NCBI GenBank assembly: GCA_038049695.1
Contig: CP142460.1
Location: 25,390,001 to 25,454,000 of the forward strand
DNA from: Cinnamomum chago
Taxonomy: Eukaryota > Streptophyta > Magnoliopsida > Laurales > Lauraceae
Length of the DNA stretch: 64,000 nt
Direction of reading: 5' to 3'
A program made the position numbers and the translations under genes. The notes under the pieces were generated by a model. It was not told the origin of the DNA. It was given only the letters and a program-made list of their open reading frames with translations, and did not search any database. Numbering within the stretch: the stretch's first letter is position 1; each line of letters opens with the position of its first letter. Below are positions 1 through 11,127 of this stretch, in pieces.

Positions 1-902
1 CTTCCTCCTTGTGGACCCAAGTGACTCCCAACTCCATTTCTTCAAGATTTTTTTGCCACCAAATCAAATCACTCAACTATTCTAAGGAATCTAAAGATTC
101 TAAACAAGATTCTTCATCTAGGTATACATTTCTTTGTGATTTTTTTCCAGCTTTGAGGTTATCACTCTATAACTGTTATGAATCACAACATAATGGCATC
201 ATTGTCTTGTTTTATTGTAGATCCATGCTTTTGATCTTGCATGCATATCTTTTGTTTGTTTTTTATTTATTATTATTTATATATTGTTAATTTTATTTTC
301 GGATTTATGTTATTTAATTAAAAAAAACATTATGACTTATGGAAAACTCATTAAACAACTTGAAAATAGTTTCATATTGTTAGATCTATGTTTCCCAAAG
401 ATCATTCCAATATATATTGCTTGTTTTTCAATTTTTTTCCTTTTTTTATTTTCGGATTATTTTATTTTTGTAAAAAAATATTTTTAGTAATTGAATACCA
501 ATTAAATGTCTTGAAAATGGCTCCTAGATTTTAGATCTATGTTTCCCATAGATCATTCCAACATACATTGCTTGTTCTTTTAGTTTTATTTATTATTTAT
601 ATTCGGATTTTTATTTTTTTTGGAAAAAAAATATTTTTAATAATGGAATGCCAATCAAATATATTGAAAAATGCTCCTAAATGTTTTGAATATGTTTGGC
701 ATAGATCAATTTAACATTTCTTTGTCTTTCCCTTTTTTCTTCTTTTTTTTTGTTGTATTTATTTTTTGAAGGAAAAAATGCCTTAACTAATTCATTATCG
801 ATTATATTGTTTTGAATAAGGCCCCTAAATGTTATATCTATGTTTGGCATAGATCAATCCAACATATATTTGCCTTTTCCTAATTTTATTTTATTTTCCT
901 AA
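1..902 (+). mobile_element. Partial hAT element (5' exon and intron 1), sibling of the 1299-6819 hAT
   Basis: This stretch is similar, in inverted orientation, to about 6150-6560 of the hAT transposon at 1299-6819. It has the same 5' untranslated exon, ending in a matching AG|GT splice donor at 121/122, followed by AT-rich intron sequence. Degenerate copies of the 'atagatctatgtttcc' repeat recur near 385, 535, 690 and 840. No transposase coding sequence remains, and the element continues left of the window. At about 902 it stops against a Copia LTR piece. It is therefore a second, diverged and truncated copy pointing the opposite way. The similarity is read by eye; the exact right border is approximate. 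Confidence 0.7.
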
Positions 903-1062
903 TTTAAAACCACGCGAGAGAATACTTAGTTAATAGGACCATTGTATATAGATTTTCTTTCCTATTTTGTAAAGTTCGACAACTAAGATTGTTTGTAGTT
1001 AGAGCCTTATTCAAGGCATCTAAACATTATAAATAGAGAGGAGGATCAACCCATTGAGGGCA
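903..1062 (+). repeat. Copia LTR fragment (Copia-2 type)
   Basis: The sequence is the reverse complement of most of the Copia-2 5' LTR at 20029-20292. Shared landmarks are 'aatacttagt', 'tatatagattttctttcct', 'ttgtagttagagcctt', 'ttataaatagagaggagg' and 'acccattgagggca'. The TATA-like 'ataaatag' at about 1031 is probably the LTR promoter TATA box. Both LTR ends are missing here. Confidence 0.7.
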
Positions 1063-1298
1063 GTGTGTGGAGATCAACAGAGGGCCACCATCTACAGATC
1101 AGATCTGATCATCAGAACACTATAGTCCTAGTCGCCTGATATTTTGGGATTTTTTGGTATTTTTTCAGCATTTTTTGAAGATCAGAGGTAGGCTTTCTGA
1201 TCATTGTTTGGGTTTCCCAGTTTCTGCAATTCATTTTCATCAAAGCTGTCCATCTTTTACCACAGGTATCCGATTGTTGCAATCTTGGTTGTGTTGGT

Positions 1299-1400
1299 CA
1301 TGGATGAAAATATCGGTATCGGCGGGCGTAGCGGCCCGCCGCCAAACCGATACGAAGCGGGCGATACGTAGCGTATCGGGGATACGTATCGGCGTAGCGG
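1299..1400. repeat. hAT left terminal inverted repeat and subterminal GTATCGG array
   Basis: An 18-bp terminal repeat is followed by about 85 bp packed with TATCGG, GATACG and TAGCGG words. This is CpG-rich in an otherwise AT-rich region. In Ac, short CG-containing subterminal words are bound by the transposase BED region; the same role is inferred here. Confidence 0.8.
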
Positions 1401-1890
1401 TGCGATTTTAAAAAATCGCCAAAAAAATCTGAAAAAATTCCAGAAAATCCAGAAAATTGTAAAATGAAAGAAAATGTGGTTCTTTTGCAAAAGTAAGTAA
1501 GAAAAGGGGGCGTATCGGTGCCCTCAATATATGAGGTCCTGTATCGCTGTATAAATAGAAAATAATAGTAATGATTAGTTTTTTCACATGTATTCATGTT
1601 TCTTAGTCATGTTAACTTAAAAAGTAATGAAAAGCTCATTAAAAAAAAATTAGAACATGAAATAAAGGCATAACAAATTCTTAAGAGTTAGGTCATTACT
1701 CATTACTCATTAGTGAACAACTGAACATTGAACAATCAAATATCAATACTTCACTACCTTCAGCATTCAAGGTTCAAATTCAATCAAGTGAATGAACTAT
1801 AAAGTGATCAACAATCAACATTCAACACCAATTTAGAAATGACAGAGAGTAGAGAGTTAGTGAAAGAAATAGGAATTAGAAATACCTTGA

Positions 1891-4800
1891 TCACCACCAA
1901 AAGGAATGTCTACCAAGATTCAAGGGGCTATGGTTATCCTCATTCCCATCAGTGTTATCATTTGTATTGGCACCATATTGAATTTGATATTGATGAGTAT
2001 TGGGATCCACAAATCCAAAGAAGCCAGCCGCACCCACATCATAGGAACTTGGAGGAGGTGGAGGTGGTCCAGGTGGATATCTACCATATTGTGTTTCACC
2101 ATAGTCACCATATGAGTAGGACCCCGAAGTTGAAGACTGTTCTTCTCCTTGTTGTACTTGACCATCTGGAAAAAAGTCAAAATACTGTGAGTGTGATGGT
2201 CCTTGTCCACCGTAACTAGGGTTCCATGAATCAGTCCATGGTGCCGCTTGTTGTCCTCCAAAATCTCCACCCATATTTCCTTGCTGAGTACTACCTCCAG
2301 CCCCAGGTGGTGAATCTCTTCGGCGCCGTTGATAACCACGGCTTGGATCAAATCTTCCAGATGGAGGTAACTCATGTACTTCCTCTACAGGAATGACATC
2401 GTCTTCATCATGTTGATAGTATTCACTAGTACCACCTGTCCCACTGTCTCCTCCTCCATCTCCTCCACCATGGCTACTTGAAGAGACTGTGGTAGAACTA
2501 GCTTTCTCAGAAGCAGGTTCTTTCCCACTCCTCCTAGTCCTACTACTGGTACCTTCTCCCTGAGGTGGCTGACCTTTTGCAGCTGCAGGTGCCTCACCCA
2601 TGTCCTCACCTATCAACTCTTGAACCGTTTCCTGAAACCCCGGATCTGAATCTAGCAGTGGATCCTCTATCTCGGCTAACCATGGGAGTAAGGGATCGTC
2701 CTCTCTAAATATGTGATCCAAATTAATGGGACAATAATCAGAACTATCCCTTACCCTTCTCTCCCTAATTCTGTGTCTCAACTTCAGATTGTAATGACAA
2801 TACACAAGCTTGTTGAGTTTCTGCATGGTAAGCCGATTCCTGACCTTCGTGTGGATCAAAGAGAAAGTGCTCCAATTTCTTTCACAGTTGGAAGATGTTG
2901 TAGTTTGACTAAGGATGCGAATAGCCGCACTCCTTAGATGTGGAGCACTCTCCCCATAATTCATCCACCAATCAGCTGAAATGCAAAAAATAAATAAAGA
3001 AAATTAGATCGTATCACAAGATATCTGCAATGTGGATATGTCTTTTGTTCATAGTCATACCAGGTGACATCTTTCCAATCGATCGTATCACAAGAGGGTC
3101 AGCAAAGGTTCCTCTCCTTTGTGTATAGATAGATATCTACAATGTGAAAATTAGATACAAGTCAGTAAACCCCTACAACATAATTAAATTCTCTTAAGTA
3201 ACCACCCACTCACCTCTTGTATGGCCTCAACTTGATCATCTGCACCTAACAATTTCTTCAACACCTCCCGTAATCCTACCCGCAAGTCCGTATCTATTGC
3301 TTCGGTGTGTAGTTCGACATTGCGGTAATAGAATTCGGGATTCAAAAAATAACCTACATTATAAATATGTAGAATGTACTGTGAGCAAGCAAGATAATAA
3401 ATACATTAGTTAGGAAAACAAAAAAGTATCAAATTCAAAGATATATATTAATTACCTGCGGCATGCAATGGATGGTGCAACTGATCGTTCCAACGGGCAT
3501 CAATAATCTTTATATATTTTTCGTGATATCTAACATTTTCCATGATGGATTGCTTTGCCCGATCCATTGCTTCATATATAAAGCCCATTATCGGCTTGTC
3601 ATCACCATCTACAAGCCGCAACACTTTAACTAAAGGCTCAAAAACCTTTAATATCTTCTTCACTTTCTTCCAAAATTTATTGTCCCTCATCAGGTTTGGG
3701 ACTTCAAACTCCGGACCACTAGTTGCATTGCCCCATCTCGAACGAAGCCATTCTTCTGATGCAAACATCTGAATGAGCTCCGTTCTAAACTTTACAAGGC
3801 TTTCCATAGCCAGAAAATGGGTTGCAAACCTTGTTAATCCTGGACGCAGCAAGGCATGGTTATTTGTATATCTTTTCATCAAGCTTAACACCCATGAATG
3901 ATCATATATAAATCTTGTAATTCCTCTGCATGCCTTGATCAATGAAGCCACTTTTGTCTTCCTTCCAATCTCTTCCAAGATGAGATCTACGCAGTGTGCT
4001 GCACATGGGGTCCAGAATAAATGGGTCCTCTTCTCCATTAATTGCAAACCTGTTGCCTTGAAATTGGCGCCATTATCTGTAACAATCTGTACAATATACT
4101 CCTCTCCCACACTCTCTACAACTTTATCCATAAGAGTATATATATATGTGGCTGTCCCTCTATGTTCAGATGCATCAATGGACTTCACAAAGACGGTCCC
4201 AGCGACTGAATACACCAAAAAGTTTATTAATTGTGTTTGGGTGCCGCTGGTCCACCCGTCACACATGATGGTAACACCATTTTGTTGCCACATGGGTCTA
4301 AATTTTTCCACCCAAGCCTTTATTTCTTTAAATTCTTCTTCAAGATATTTAGTGCCCACATCATATACGGAGGGCGCCTGTATACCCCGCCCAGCTTCGG
4401 CGGCAACATCAAGAATAGTCTGGAAGTATGGGGAATCTATTGCTGTAGGTGGGATGTTCTTGTGAATTAGCCATTTTGCTGTAGCTTTGGCCAATCTATC
4501 TCTTGCAGCCTTCATTACCCCTTTCATAACACTTGATATTTTTGGTTGTTTAGCTCCCTCTTTTCTATGTGCTAGAGGATCAACAGGGGGAGGAACTGCT
4601 CTTCTTGTAGAGATAATTTCTACATCAGCATCCCGTTCCCGGGTGCTAAATGCCCTACGTATGGACCCCGTAAAGCCCTTGCCCCTGCTTGGCACAGTAG
4701 ATGATGAGCCCCCTGCATCATAATATTTGCTTCCAGCAAATGCACGACGTTCATATTCTTCTTGTTGGCTCATCAAAGACTCTCGGCGTGCAGCCTCCAT

Positions 4801-5118
4801 CTGTGCATCTTCCTCATCAAAATATTCATCCCCAAATACATCATAACGGGCAGCATCAACATCTTGTCGCCTCTTTTCTTTTATCTCTACTTTTCTAGCT
4901 TTGTTTTGGCCAACCAAAGCTTTCATTTGTTCCCTTACTTCCCTCGGTACTTCGGTACAGCCAGCAACATTGCCAGATATGTGGCCCAAGTGGTGTTTGA
5001 ATCTTGTAATGCCCCCATGGGTCACTCTTCCACAGAACTTGCATTTGATTTTCAACCTATTATTCTCAACTGCCTCACCAAAGCTCCATGCGGGATCAAT
5101 ATCACGAGGCATTTTCAC
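1891..5118 (-). CDS. hAT-family transposase (BED finger, DUF659, hATC), 987 codons in four coding exons
   Basis: Gene model: complement of 3456-5118, 3214-3353, 3061-3136 and 1891-2975. All borders are GT-AG, and the lengths (1663, 140, 76, 1085 nt) sum to 2964, which keeps one frame from ATG at 5118 to the stop at 1891. An untranslated first exon ends at 6429. Residues about 5-60 are a BED-type zinc finger (CKFC ... HHLGH). The DUF659/RNase H-like core carries IMCDGWTSG (Asp about 287) and VTDNGANF (Asp about 348). The last exon carries SSNCERNWSTF, with the likely catalytic Glu, inside the hAT dimerisation domain. The final ~200 residues are low complexity, rich in Gly, Ser, Gln, Tyr and Pro. 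It would cut and paste the 1299-6819 element in the nucleus. No disabling change was seen. An alternative start at Met3 is possible. Confidence 0.88.
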
Positions 5119-5164
5119 TTATCAAATGGCAGACAGATGGACTGAAATTGAATACCTGGCTCTG

Positions 5165-6428
5165 CCTATAAATATAAACAAGTAGTATACTAGTATGTTA
5201 AAAATTAAAAAAAACAAAGAAACATGTTAGAGGAAACTTATATCACAAATATAGGAACCATTTTCAAGACATTTGATTGGTATTCAAATATTAAAAATTA
5301 TTTTTATTTTAAAAAATAAATAAATCCGAAAATAAAAAAATAGATAAAAATCAATAAACATTCAAAATGTGATGGATTGATCTATGGAAAACATAGATCT
5401 ATCATTTACAAGCAATTTCCAAGTGGTTTCATGGGTTGTCCATGAATATTCACATTTTTTTTTCAAAAAATAAATAAATCCGAAAATAAAAAATAGAGAA
5501 AAAGCAATAAAAATTCAAAATGTGATGGATTGATCTATGGGAAACATAGATCTATCATTTACAAGCAATTTCCAAGTGGTTTCATGGGTTGTCCATGAAT
5601 ATTCACATTTTTTTTTTCAAAAAATAAATAAATCCGAAAATAAAAAATAGAGAAAAAGCAATAAAAATTCAAAATGTGATGGATTGATCTATGGGAAACA
5701 TAGATCTATCATTTACAAGCAATTTCCAAGTGGTTTCATGGGTTGTCCATGAATATTCACATTTTTTTTTTCAAAAAATAAATAAATCCGAAAATAAAAA
5801 ATATAGAAAAAGCAATAAAAATTCAAAATGTGATGGATTGATCTATGGGAAACATAGATCTATCATTTACAAGCAATTTCCAAGTGGTTTCATGGGTTGT
5901 CCATGAATATTCACATTTTTTTTTTCAAAAAATAAATAAATCCGAAAATAAAAAATAGAGAAAAAGCAATAAAAATTCAAAATGTGATGGATTGATCTAT
6001 GGGAAACATAGATCTATCATTTACAAGCAATTTCCAAGTGGTTTCATGGGTTGTCCATGAGTATTCACATTTTTTTTTTCAAAAAATAAATAAATCCGAA
6101 AATAAAAAATAGAGAAAAATCAATAAACATTCAAAATGTGTTGATTTGATCTATGGGAAACATAGATCTAACAATATGAAGCTATTTTCAAGTTGTTTCA
6201 TGAGTTTTCCATAAGTGATAATGTTTTTTTTTTTTTTAAAATAACATAAATCCGAAAATAAAAATAACAATATATAAAAAAAAACAAAAGATATGCATGT
6301 AAGATCAAAAGGAAGCATGAATCTACAATAAAACAACACAATGATGCCATTATGTTGTGATTCATAGTAGTTAGAGAGTGATAAATGAAATGATCATCTC
6401 AAAAGTTGAAAAAATAAATCACATATAC
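5165..6428 (-). other. hAT 5' UTR intron 1
   Basis: On the minus strand, an untranslated exon ends at 6429 (AAG|GTATATG). The likely acceptor is TTTATAG at 5166-5172, or a second TTTCAG about 20 bp further on, both upstream of the ATG at 5118. Most of the intron is the 154-bp tandem array. The partial sibling at 1-902 preserves the same exon and donor, which supports the model. Confidence 0.6.
5369..6136. repeat. Minisatellite, about five tandem units of 152-154 bp
   Basis: Units begin with TGTGATGGATTGATC at 5369, 5521, 5675, 5829 and 5983, and a diverged partial unit starts at 6137. A degenerate half unit precedes 5369. The inner units are almost identical to each other, differing mainly in the length of a T run. 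Each unit carries the palindrome-like 'tatgggaaacata' and ends in an A-rich block. The array lies in hAT intron 1. Near-identity of the inner units points to recent expansion or homogenisation. Confidence 0.93.
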
Positions 6429-6654
6429 CTTAATGAAGAATCTTGTTTTGACTTTTGAATCTTTAGATCTCTTTCAATAATGGTTTGTTGGTGATTTGGT
6501 GGCAAAATATCTTGAAGAGAGGGATTTGGGAGACATTTGGGACCACAAAGAAGTGAAAATGGAAACTATAGAGGGGAAGAGAACAAAGGCAAGGGTAAAA
6601 AACCCTAAAAAGTCCAAAAGGGGGGGTTTTATAACCCCCCCCCCCCCCCCCAAC

Positions 6655-6819
6655 GTGTATGGGCCGATACGGTACGTATCGGCCCGTATCGGCCGATACA
6701 CTTAAGTATCGGTCGATACGGTCCCGTATCGGCCGATACGGGTGCGATACGCCCGTATCGCCGATAAATCCCCCGTATCGTATCGGCCTTGGCCGATACG
6801 GCCGATATTTTCATCTATG
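6655..6819. repeat. hAT right terminal inverted repeat and subterminal GTATCGG array
   Basis: About 165 bp hold more than a dozen copies of the word GTATCGG or CCGATAC, ending in the terminal repeat that is complementary to the left end. A run of C residues (about 6635-6651) sits just inside. This end lies upstream of the transposase gene, so the array may overlap its promoter. Confidence 0.85.
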
Positions 6820-7133
6820 GTGTTGGTTGAATATTTTGGTGGTGTGTTTATCTGCTCACCCTGATCTGGTATATTGAACCACCAGTGGGCCCCACATACA
6901 GTTTTCTGCTGCATTTCTTGGTCACCTGGACTAGTTTCTGTGCATCATTATACTTATCTGAGATCTGTTGTGATTGATTGATTCAGAATAGCTTCTTGGC
7001 TGTTCCTTATTTCTCTTTTGTTGCTGTCAACTTTAATTTGCGCTTCCGCAATAAATCTGGGCTGTCTGGTTGCTGTTCACTGTTTGTGCCTTTATTGTCA
7101 TCTGTCTATTACTGTTTTCATATGTGAGTTCAA

Positions 7134-10100
7134 AATGGAAAAGAACGAAATGCAATTGATTAAATTCAATGGAAAAAAACTATTTTGCTTGGGGGGCTAT
7201 CAATTTGAGCTATATTTGAAAGGCAAAAAATTATGGGGCCACATTTCTGGTTCTATGAAAAAGCCAATGGAAAAAGAGAAATTGGAAGATTGGGAAACCA
7301 AAGAAGCAAAAATTATGACCTGGAAGCTGGGCGCTGTGGAACCTCATTTTTTCTTACTTCTTAAGCCCTATAAAACTGCTCAAGATATGTGGGGATACCT
7401 TAAACGCATCTATCATCAAGTCAGCCCGCTGGTTCCAATTTGAACATGAAATTGCTCAATACTCTCAAGGACGGATGTCTGTCTAGGATTATTACTCCGG
7501 CTTTTTTGTTCTTTGGACTGAATACATGGATATTGCATATGCCACTCTCACAAGAGAAACACTATCTGGTGTTCAGGAAGCTCATAAAATTACTCAGAGA
7601 GATCAATTTTTAATGAAACTTTGGCCGGAATTTGAAAATGTTTGCTCAAATCTCATGAGTCGACATCCAACTCCCTCGTTGGAGACATGTCTCAATGAAG
7701 TACTACGCGAAGAACAATGGCTATTCACTAAGCATCAACTATCTCAACAATCATCCATGGGTCCAATTGAGGTTGTAACTACTGCAAAGCTAGTGGCCAT
7801 ACCATTTCTTAATACAGGAAACGACCAGAAAATCGAAATTTGCTTGCTTATTCTGCCATTGCTTCTTCAGATTCTCACTCCGTGGCATCTGCTTCTCCGT
7901 CTTCGTCCATGCCTTCACAGCCATCCACACCCGGCCCTCCTATCAACCCTGAAATGATTCAACAAATGATTCTCCAAGCTTTCTCCACCTTGGGCATCTC
8001 AAGTAAAACCTTCTCATCTACTTCCATGTGATATTTTGATTCTGGAGCATCAAATCATATGGCTTCTACTTCCAGCCTCATGTCTAATATTCAACCATAT
8101 GATGGGAAACTCCAAGTTCAAACTGCCAATGGGGGGCACTTACCTGTCACTGCCATAGGAGATATTCCACACAAATTGCATTTGTATCATGTGTTTCTTT
8201 CACCTGGCCTATCTACCAATTTGTTATATGTTGGACAACTCGTAGATAATCATTTAAATGTGTTATTTTCTTCTTTTGGTTGTGTTATACAAGATCAAGA
8301 GACAGGACATGTGATCATGAAGGGGCTTAAGTCTGGCCAGATGTTTCCGCTTAGTCTGCCTATACAACCTAGGGATGAATCTACTTCTGCGTTTTCATGT
8401 GTTCTTCAAAATAATGTGCATTTGTGGCACAAAAAATTAGGACATCCTAATTCGAACATATTGTTATCCTTGAAAAATTTTGGTTTGATTAATAAAATGC
8501 AGTTTTCTAATTCTAATGTCATTATTGATTGCTCTCTTTGCGAAGTAGGAAAAGGTAAAGCTCTTCCATTTTCTATGCATACCTCTATATCTGAAAAATG
8601 TTTTGATTTGATTCATAGTGACGTTTGGGGTATAACAGATGTTATTTCTTATTCTCACTATATATACTTTGTCACATTCATCGATGATAATAGCAGATTC
8701 ACTTGGGTTTATTTCTTAAGGGCTAAATCAGAGGCGTGTGTGGTTTTTAAAACATTCCTTGCCTATGGTGAAACACAATTCTCCACCTGCATAAAGATTC
8801 TCTGATCTGATTCAAGTGGTGACTATGTGTCAAACAGATTTCAAGAATTTCTCCAACAAAAGGGGATTGTCTCACAACGAACCTGTCCTCATACTCCACA
8901 GCAAAATGGCATTGCTGAGCGGAAGAATCGCCATTTGCTTGACATGGTTCGTTGCCTGCTACTTGAATCCTCTGTTCCTCCTAGATTCTGGTCGGAAGCT
9001 CTCTCCACTTCCGCTCACCTTATTAATTGGCTTCCGTCTTCCAAACTTCAAAATCAGTCCCCATATTTCTGTCTTTTTAAATCTCATCCTACATATACAC
9101 ATCTTCGTCCGTTTGGGTGTGTTTGTTTTGTTCATCTTCCTCCTTCTGAAAGGATGAAATTGTCTGCGCAAGCTACCAGATGTGTTTTTCTTGGTTACGC
9201 AACTCATTAAAAAGGATTTGTTTGCTATGATCCATCTGTCAAAAGAATTCGTGTTTCTCGAAATGTTGTGTTTTTCGAAAATGTATATATATATATTTTC
9301 TCAAACCACTGATTCCTCCACTCCTATCACCATGATTATATTACCACCTTTTTCATCCGATACTTCAGCTTTTGTTGAAAGGTTCAAACCTAGAATTGTA
9401 TATTGGCGACGAACGGAACCACTCATTGCTACGATACAACCCCTTCAAGTGCCACCTGATCCAGCACTAGCTATGATGCCCACTCTTCATGGTGCGTCTC
9501 TCGGCCTCCTGATGGATATGGGTATTCTCATTCATCCTTTCTTGTGACTCTGTCGTCTGTTAACATTCCCACTTCCTATTCTCAAGCTGTGAAACATGAA
9601 TGTTGGCGGAAAGCTATATCCGAGGAATTAGAAGCCCTACAGACTAAGTACACATGGGATGTGGTGACCTGCCCACCTATAGTTCGATCTATTGGGTGTA
9701 AATGGGTTTTTTCAGTCAAACTGAAATCTGATGGCTTGCTAGACCGATACAAAGCTCGTCTGGTTGCTCTTGGAAATCGCCAAGAATATGGCATTGACTA
9801 TGTTGAAACATTTGCTCCAATTGCAAAGATGACTGCCGTCCAATTGATTATTGCCATTGTAGCTTCTCAAGCTTGGCCCATTCTTCAGTTAGATGTAAAT
9901 AATACCTTTCTTCATGGTGATCTTAAAGAAGAGGTTTATATGCGCCTTCCTCATGGGTATTCTCCTTCCAGTAGTTCAAATGTGGCTAAGCTCAGACGTT
10001 CCCTCTATGGCCTTAAACAGGTGCCTCGCGCTTGGTTTGAAAACTTTCGGGACGCCTTGCTTATGTTAGACTTACAACAAAGTTCGTATGATCCATCACT

Positions 10101-11100
10101 GTTTTTACATAATTCTCCAAGAGGTATCACTATTCTTTTTGTTTATGTTGATGACATCATTATTACTGGAATTGCTTCCGCAATGATATCTAAACTTCGA
10201 TCGTCGTTGCATCAAGCATTCCATATGAAAGACTTGGGGGTCCCTTAACCTACTTCTTATGTCTTGAAGTTCATCAAGTAGAAAAAAGGATCATCTTGCA
10301 TCAACACATATATGCTCTAGACGACTAGACCTAATTGAACTGGCAGGCCTCCAGCAATCAACTCCCGTTGATACTCCTCTTGTAGTGAATTTGAAACTCT
10401 CAAAGGATAGTGGGGATCTTCTTCCCAATGCCACAATCTATCGGCAATTGGTTGGTAGTTTGATCTACTTAACTCATACTCACCCCGACATTTGATTTGT
10501 TGTTAACCTGGTCAGCCAGTATATGACTCAACCACGGCATCTTCATTTGACGACTGTTCGACGTATTGTTCATTACTTCTTGGTATGACTACTAGTGGTC
10601 TATTTTTCCCTGCAGGCTCTCCACTAAATCCCATTGTTTTCTCCGATGCTGATTGGGCGGGTTGTATTGAAACCCGTCGTTCCACAACTGGGTGGTGTAT
10701 GTATCTTGGCGATGCGTTGATTTCCTGGAAATGTAAGAAACATGATAAGGTTTCTAGATCTTCCACAGAAGCCGAATGTCGCGCCATGTCTGCTGCCTGT
10801 TATGAAATACTTCGGCTTTGTGGGCGACTCTCCAATCTCGGTTTTCCACAAAGCTCCCCTATCCCTCTCCATGCTGCCAACACTAGTGCTATTCATATTA
10901 CAGAAAATCCAGTTTTCATGAATGGACCAAGCACATCGAAGTTGATTGTCATTTCATTCGTGATGAATATCTCCGGGACGTCATTTCCCTACCGTTCATT
11001 TCCTCTGGCCTCCTGATTGCGGACATCTTCACAAAGAGACTTCCTCGCTCACGTCATCAATTCTTATCCCGCAAATTGATGCTTATTGATTCCACCGCAT
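7134..11100 (+). pseudogene. Copia-1 gag-pol remains
   Basis: Gag starts at 7134 (MEKNEMQLIKF) and shows the usual Copia gag N-terminus. Protease/integrase signals follow (YFDSGASNHM near 8035; the zinc-binding H-H and C-C region near 8420-8560; SDVWGI near 8620; HTPQQNGIAERKNR near 8890). Reverse transcriptase has GCKWVFSVKLKSDG and FVYVDDIIITG (near 10140). RNase H has SDADWAGC near 10640. Domain order PR-INT-RT-RH places it in Ty1/copia. The coding region is broken several times and cannot make a full polyprotein. Confidence 0.85.
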
Positions 11101-11127
11101 CAATTTGAAGGGGAAGGAAGGGGGAGC

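Larger units (their letters stand above)
1299..6819 (-). mobile_element. Autonomous-looking hAT DNA transposon (5521 bp)
   Basis: The element is bounded by a perfect 8-bp target-site duplication, GTGTTGGT, at 1291-1298 and 6820-6827. Its ends are inverted repeats: CATGGATGAAAATATCGG on the left and the complement of CATAGATGAAAATATCGG on the right, 17 of 18 matching. Both ends carry dense arrays of the word GTATCGG and its complement. Inside, on the minus strand, are a 5' untranslated exon, a long intron with a minisatellite, and a four-coding-exon transposase gene. An 8-bp duplication, a CA-NN-G start, a BED finger, DUF659 and the hAT C-terminal domain together define the hAT superfamily. 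With all parts in frame, it may still be, or recently have been, active. Confidence 0.93.

Noticed and set aside
1839-2219. Plus-strand open frame of 126 codons (His-rich)
   Set aside because: Antisense to the low-complexity tail of the transposase; the composition mirrors the Gly/Pro/Gln codons of the other strand.
3542-5185. Several plus-strand open frames of 65-176 codons
   Set aside because: They are antisense shadows of the hAT transposase exon.
5369-6136. Regular repeats that might suggest a CRISPR-like array
   Set aside because: Units of 152-154 bp are contiguous with no distinct spacers and lie in a plant transposon intron; this is a minisatellite.
6659-6914. Overlapping open frames on both strands rich in R, Y, G and P
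   Set aside because: They are translations of the GTATCGG array at the hAT right end; the repeated word lacks stop codons in several frames.
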